From an uncultured Aeromonas sp. (lineage in GTDB: Bacteria; Pseudomonadota; Gammaproteobacteria; Enterobacterales; Aeromonadaceae): DNA of 40,677 nucleotides. Made by a program: the position numbers and the translations under genes. Location of the stretch: NCBI GenBank assembly GCA_945957575.1, contig CAMFLW010000014.1, forward strand, positions 1 through 40,677. The letters run 5' to 3'. The notes under the pieces are model-generated. The model saw only the letters and a program-made list of their open reading frames with translations. It did not search any database and was not told the DNA's origin. Below, piece by piece: positions 38,242 to 40,677 of this stretch; position 1 is the stretch's first letter; each line of letters begins with the position of its first letter.

Positions 38242-40575
38242 TCATTTCATGGGATGGACGGCAGATGACTGTCCTAAGGGAGGGGCCGCTTTCAGTGCAA
38301 GCCATTGCGTCAACACGGTCCTGTTCATGGGATGCGCAAATAGGTAGCCTTGCATCAAATGGCACCCCAATCGGGAGAGCTGCATACGTACCTCTTCCGT
38401 CTCGACCCCTTCTGCGATGACTGGCATCTGCAACTCACGTCCCAGCAAGAGGACTGCCTTGACGAGTCTCTCATCGCCTTTTTGTAGCGTTTGGGTAAAG
38501 CTGTAATCGAGTTTAATTGCATCGATAGGCAGTGAGAGCAATCGCTCCAGGGAGGAGTAACCGGTGCCAAAGTCATCCAGATGAATCTTGAACCCCGCTT
38601 GAGTCAGAGCCAGCAGTTGCTCTTCCAGACGCCCGTGACTCTCGGCAAACAGGCTCTCAGTTAACTCAAAATGGATGGCCCTTCTGGGCAGTTGATGGCG
38701 ATCGGCCAATGCGGTGAGGTGTGGCACCAGATCTGGCTCCATCAATTGCAGGACCGACAGATTGATGTTTAGGTTCAGTTCGGGGTAGCTGTGTCTCAGT
38801 TCCCGCAGAGCCCCCATTGCCTGATCGGCAATCCACTTGCCCATAGGGACGATCAGCCCGGCCTGCTCCGCCAGAGGGATAAATACACCGGGTGGACAGT
38901 ATCCTGTTGGTGTGGGCCAGCGGCCCAAGGCTTCCACCATGGCGACGCGATCCGTTGTCACATCTATGATCGGCTGATACCAGACCTCCAATTGTTGTAG
39001 CTGTAAAGCTTCCCGGAGCTCTTGCTCCAGTTGCATGCGTTGTGACAGCTGTTGATGCAGATGTTCTCGATAACTGCGGTAGCAATGTTTACCCGCTTGC
39101 TTGGCATCATACATGGCCAAGTCTGCATTACGGATGAGCTCATCTGCCCCCATCGCGCCATCAACGTAAGCAATTCCGATCGAGGCACTGACCTGGATTC
39201 GCCGGCCTCCCTGCTCGATTTGCTGGTCGGAGATTGTCCGCATCAAACGTTCGGCGAACGCATTCGCTCCCTCTTCTTCTCTGGCCATGTTGGTTATGAT
39301 GGCAAATTCGTCGCCTCCTATACGAAAAAGCATGTCTTCGCCACGAATAGCCTGCTTGAGATATTCGGTGATGGCGAGCAAAACCTGATCGCCGGTCTCG
39401 TGCCCCAAGCTGTCATTGAGGGTCTTGAAATCGTCCAGATCGATGAGCAACAGGGCTATTCGGTTGCGGTCATGGCGACTGAACAGGCAAGGATGCTGAT
39501 TGAGCTGTTCACTCAAACATTTTCGATTGCCCAGTTGGGTCAGTCCATCACGTCTGGCCTCGTTGTAGAGGGCCTCCTCCGATAGTTTGAGCTGCTCTAC
39601 CATGCTATTGAGCGCCTTGGCCAAGGTATCGAATTCGGGATGACCTGAAAGAGGCCAGTGTTTGCTGGTGGGCTGCAAGCCGTTGTATTGCTCGGCCAGG
39701 CGGGTAAAAAAAGCGAGCCGACGCATCACCATGCGTTCATAAATGGCAATTGTGCCCAGGCCGGCAGCGATCAGGAGCAGGGTTGAATTGATGAGCAGCA
39801 TGCGATTGCTGAGCTGTTGCTGCGCCATCAACAGGTGATCCGGAGGAACGCGCAGAATGAGCCGATCGGCATTCTCGCTATCTTGCAGAGCGCGCTGCTC
39901 GGCCAGAGGGGCCTCCTTGCTATCCCGTAGAAACTCAAGCTTAAGTTTGGTCATATCTCTAATCTGCTGCACGCCTGTCTCATCAAGCTCGCGGATCATC
40001 ACTATCCAACCCTCAAGCTGAGGGTTGGTTTCGTCCGGATTGCGTATGGGGTGGGCTGTTAGCAAGATGGGGTGTGCCTGATACCAGCCCTTCAGGGTGT
40101 ACCCCTGTGTATCTGGTGTTGACAAGTAGTGAGTGAGGTATTCTTGCGTTTTGGCCCAGATAGGGTGGGTGTCGCTCAGGGTCACGTAGGTCGTTCCGCC
40201 TCGAGCAATAGCATGATAGAGAGTCTTATCCGGATTGATGAACAGTACAAAGTGAGCGTTGAGGTTATCCAGGGCCCCTGCGTTAAAATTGTCGTCGAGA
40301 TAGGTGGGCTGGTTGCCCCTGATAAAGCGAATCGAGTCGCGCCATTCTGCATAGTCTCGTGTGCTGATCAGAAGGCTCTTGTGCATGGATTCGATGTAGA
40401 GCTCTGCACGATCCAGAGCCGCTTGCTGGTTGTGCTTGTTTAGTAGTTGATTACTGTTTGATAGAACAATTGTGCTGGCGCCATAACTGATAGCCGCCGT
40501 GCATGAGATGAGCAGCAGAAGATAGAGAGAGACTTTATTACGCAGACTCTTGAGTCTCACCACGTCACCTCGCAT
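38242..40575 (-). CDS. Membrane GGDEF-EAL protein with CHASE4-like sensor
   Basis: A 777-residue c-di-GMP enzyme. Two transmembrane helices (about 15-38 and 260-282) flank a periplasmic CHASE4-like domain (YAEWRDSIRFI). The diguanylate cyclase domain has an intact RIGGDEF and the inhibitory site RGED five residues before it. The phosphodiesterase domain has EALGRW, ELTES, LDDFGTGYSS, IKLDYSF, EGVET and a QGYLFAHPM end, so both activities could be real. ATG 40575 has no ribosome site; GTG 40560, with GAGG 7 nt upstream, is an equally likely start. The remaining 100 bp to the window end show nothing definite. Confidence 0.93.
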   Translation of the reverse strand: MRGDVVRLKSLRNKVSLYLLLLISCTAAISYGASTIVLSNSNQLLNKHNQQAALDRAELYIESMHKSLLISTRDYAEWRDSIRFIRGNQPTYLDDNFNAGALDNLNAHFVLFINPDKTLYHAIARGGTTYVTLSDTHPIWAKTQEYLTHYLSTPDTQGYTLKGWYQAHPILLTAHPIRNPDETNPQLEGWIVMIRELDETGVQQIRDMTKLKLEFLRDSKEAPLAEQRALQDSENADRLILRVPPDHLLMAQQQLSNRMLLINSTLLLIAAGLGTIAIYERMVMRRLAFFTRLAEQYNGLQPTSKHWPLSGHPEFDTLAKALNSMVEQLKLSEEALYNEARRDGLTQLGNRKCLSEQLNQHPCLFSRHDRNRIALLLIDLDDFKTLNDSLGHETGDQVLLAITEYLKQAIRGEDMLFRIGGDEFAIITNMAREEEGANAFAERLMRTISDQQIEQGGRRIQVSASIGIAYVDGAMGADELIRNADLAMYDAKQAGKHCYRSYREHLHQQLSQRMQLEQELREALQLQQLEVWYQPIIDVTTDRVAMVEALGRWPTPTGYCPPGVFIPLAEQAGLIVPMGKWIADQAMGALRELRHSYPELNLNINLSVLQLMEPDLVPHLTALADRHQLPRRAIHFELTESLFAESHGRLEEQLLALTQAGFKIHLDDFGTGYSSLERLLSLPIDAIKLDYSFTQTLQKGDERLVKAVLLLGRELQMPVIAEGVETEEVRMQLSRLGCHLMQGYLFAHPMNRTVLTQWLALKAAPPLGQSSAVHPMK

Positions 40576-40677
40576 CAACTATGTTACATGTCAAATAGTA
40601 GTCGGTGCTCAAAGGAGTTGGTATCTAGCTGTGATCTCTCTGTAGGTTGTTCACTCGGGGCATTCCCGGAGAATTGG

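Overview
The window looks like chromosomal DNA of an Aeromonas-type gammaproteobacterium. The GC content is high, codon use is GTG/CTG-rich, and protein after protein matches enterobacterial or Vibrio orthologues: RlhA, ChiP, CysJIH, YjjP/YjjB, LysS and RF2 with its conserved frameshift. No species is claimed. Apart from a tRNA-linked stretch around 17.6-18.0 kb there are no obvious mobile elements, no CRISPR array and no rRNA. The genes are mostly housekeeping or core-metabolism genes, with one secreted-enzyme island.

Layout. 1-5 kb: a truncated stand-alone FabH-like ketoacyl synthase (minus), a LysR regulator and a LysE/RhtB exporter whose 3' end is followed by a second, diverged copy of itself, then the rRNA hydroxylase rlhA. 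5-7.6 kb: an alkylation-repair pair, an Ada sensor/AraC/AlkA fusion followed by ogt, and a small VOC protein. 7.6-12.4 kb: M32 carboxypeptidase, smrA, a 49-residue DUF3149 membrane protein with an elaborate leader, a GumN/TraB-type exported protein, a DUF1904 protein and an SDR oxidoreductase. 12.5-17.4 kb: chitoporin chiP with a candidate NagC-type operator, a chemoreceptor and an EamA exporter. 17.6-23.9 kb: tRNA-Arg(CCT), a class I cyclic-di-GMP riboswitch with a terminator-type expression platform, a secreted GH18 chitinase and a secreted M66 (StcE-like) metalloprotease. The last two share almost the same tandem chitin-binding tail. 24-28 kb: a DUF2541 exported protein, mog, a DUF3135 protein, yjjP-yjjB and folA. 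28-32.3 kb: the cysJ-cysI-cysH assimilatory sulfate-reduction operon. 32.4-36 kb: a PhzF-family protein and the prfB-lysS operon. 36-40.6 kb: a Cache-type chemoreceptor with a very good flagellar sigma-28 promoter, and a membrane GGDEF-EAL protein.

How they fit. The most interesting theme is surface-polymer exploitation. ChiP imports chitin oligosaccharides, the chitinase makes them, and the M66 protease carries the same chitin-binding modules and probably attacks mucin-type glycoproteins. The chitinase leader can sense c-di-GMP, and the mutually exclusive pairings visible in it predict transcription termination when c-di-GMP is bound. A GGDEF-EAL enzyme and two chemoreceptors lie nearby, but a functional link to the chitinase is inference only. 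Most transcription units are closed by clear hairpin terminators, several of them bidirectional between convergent genes.
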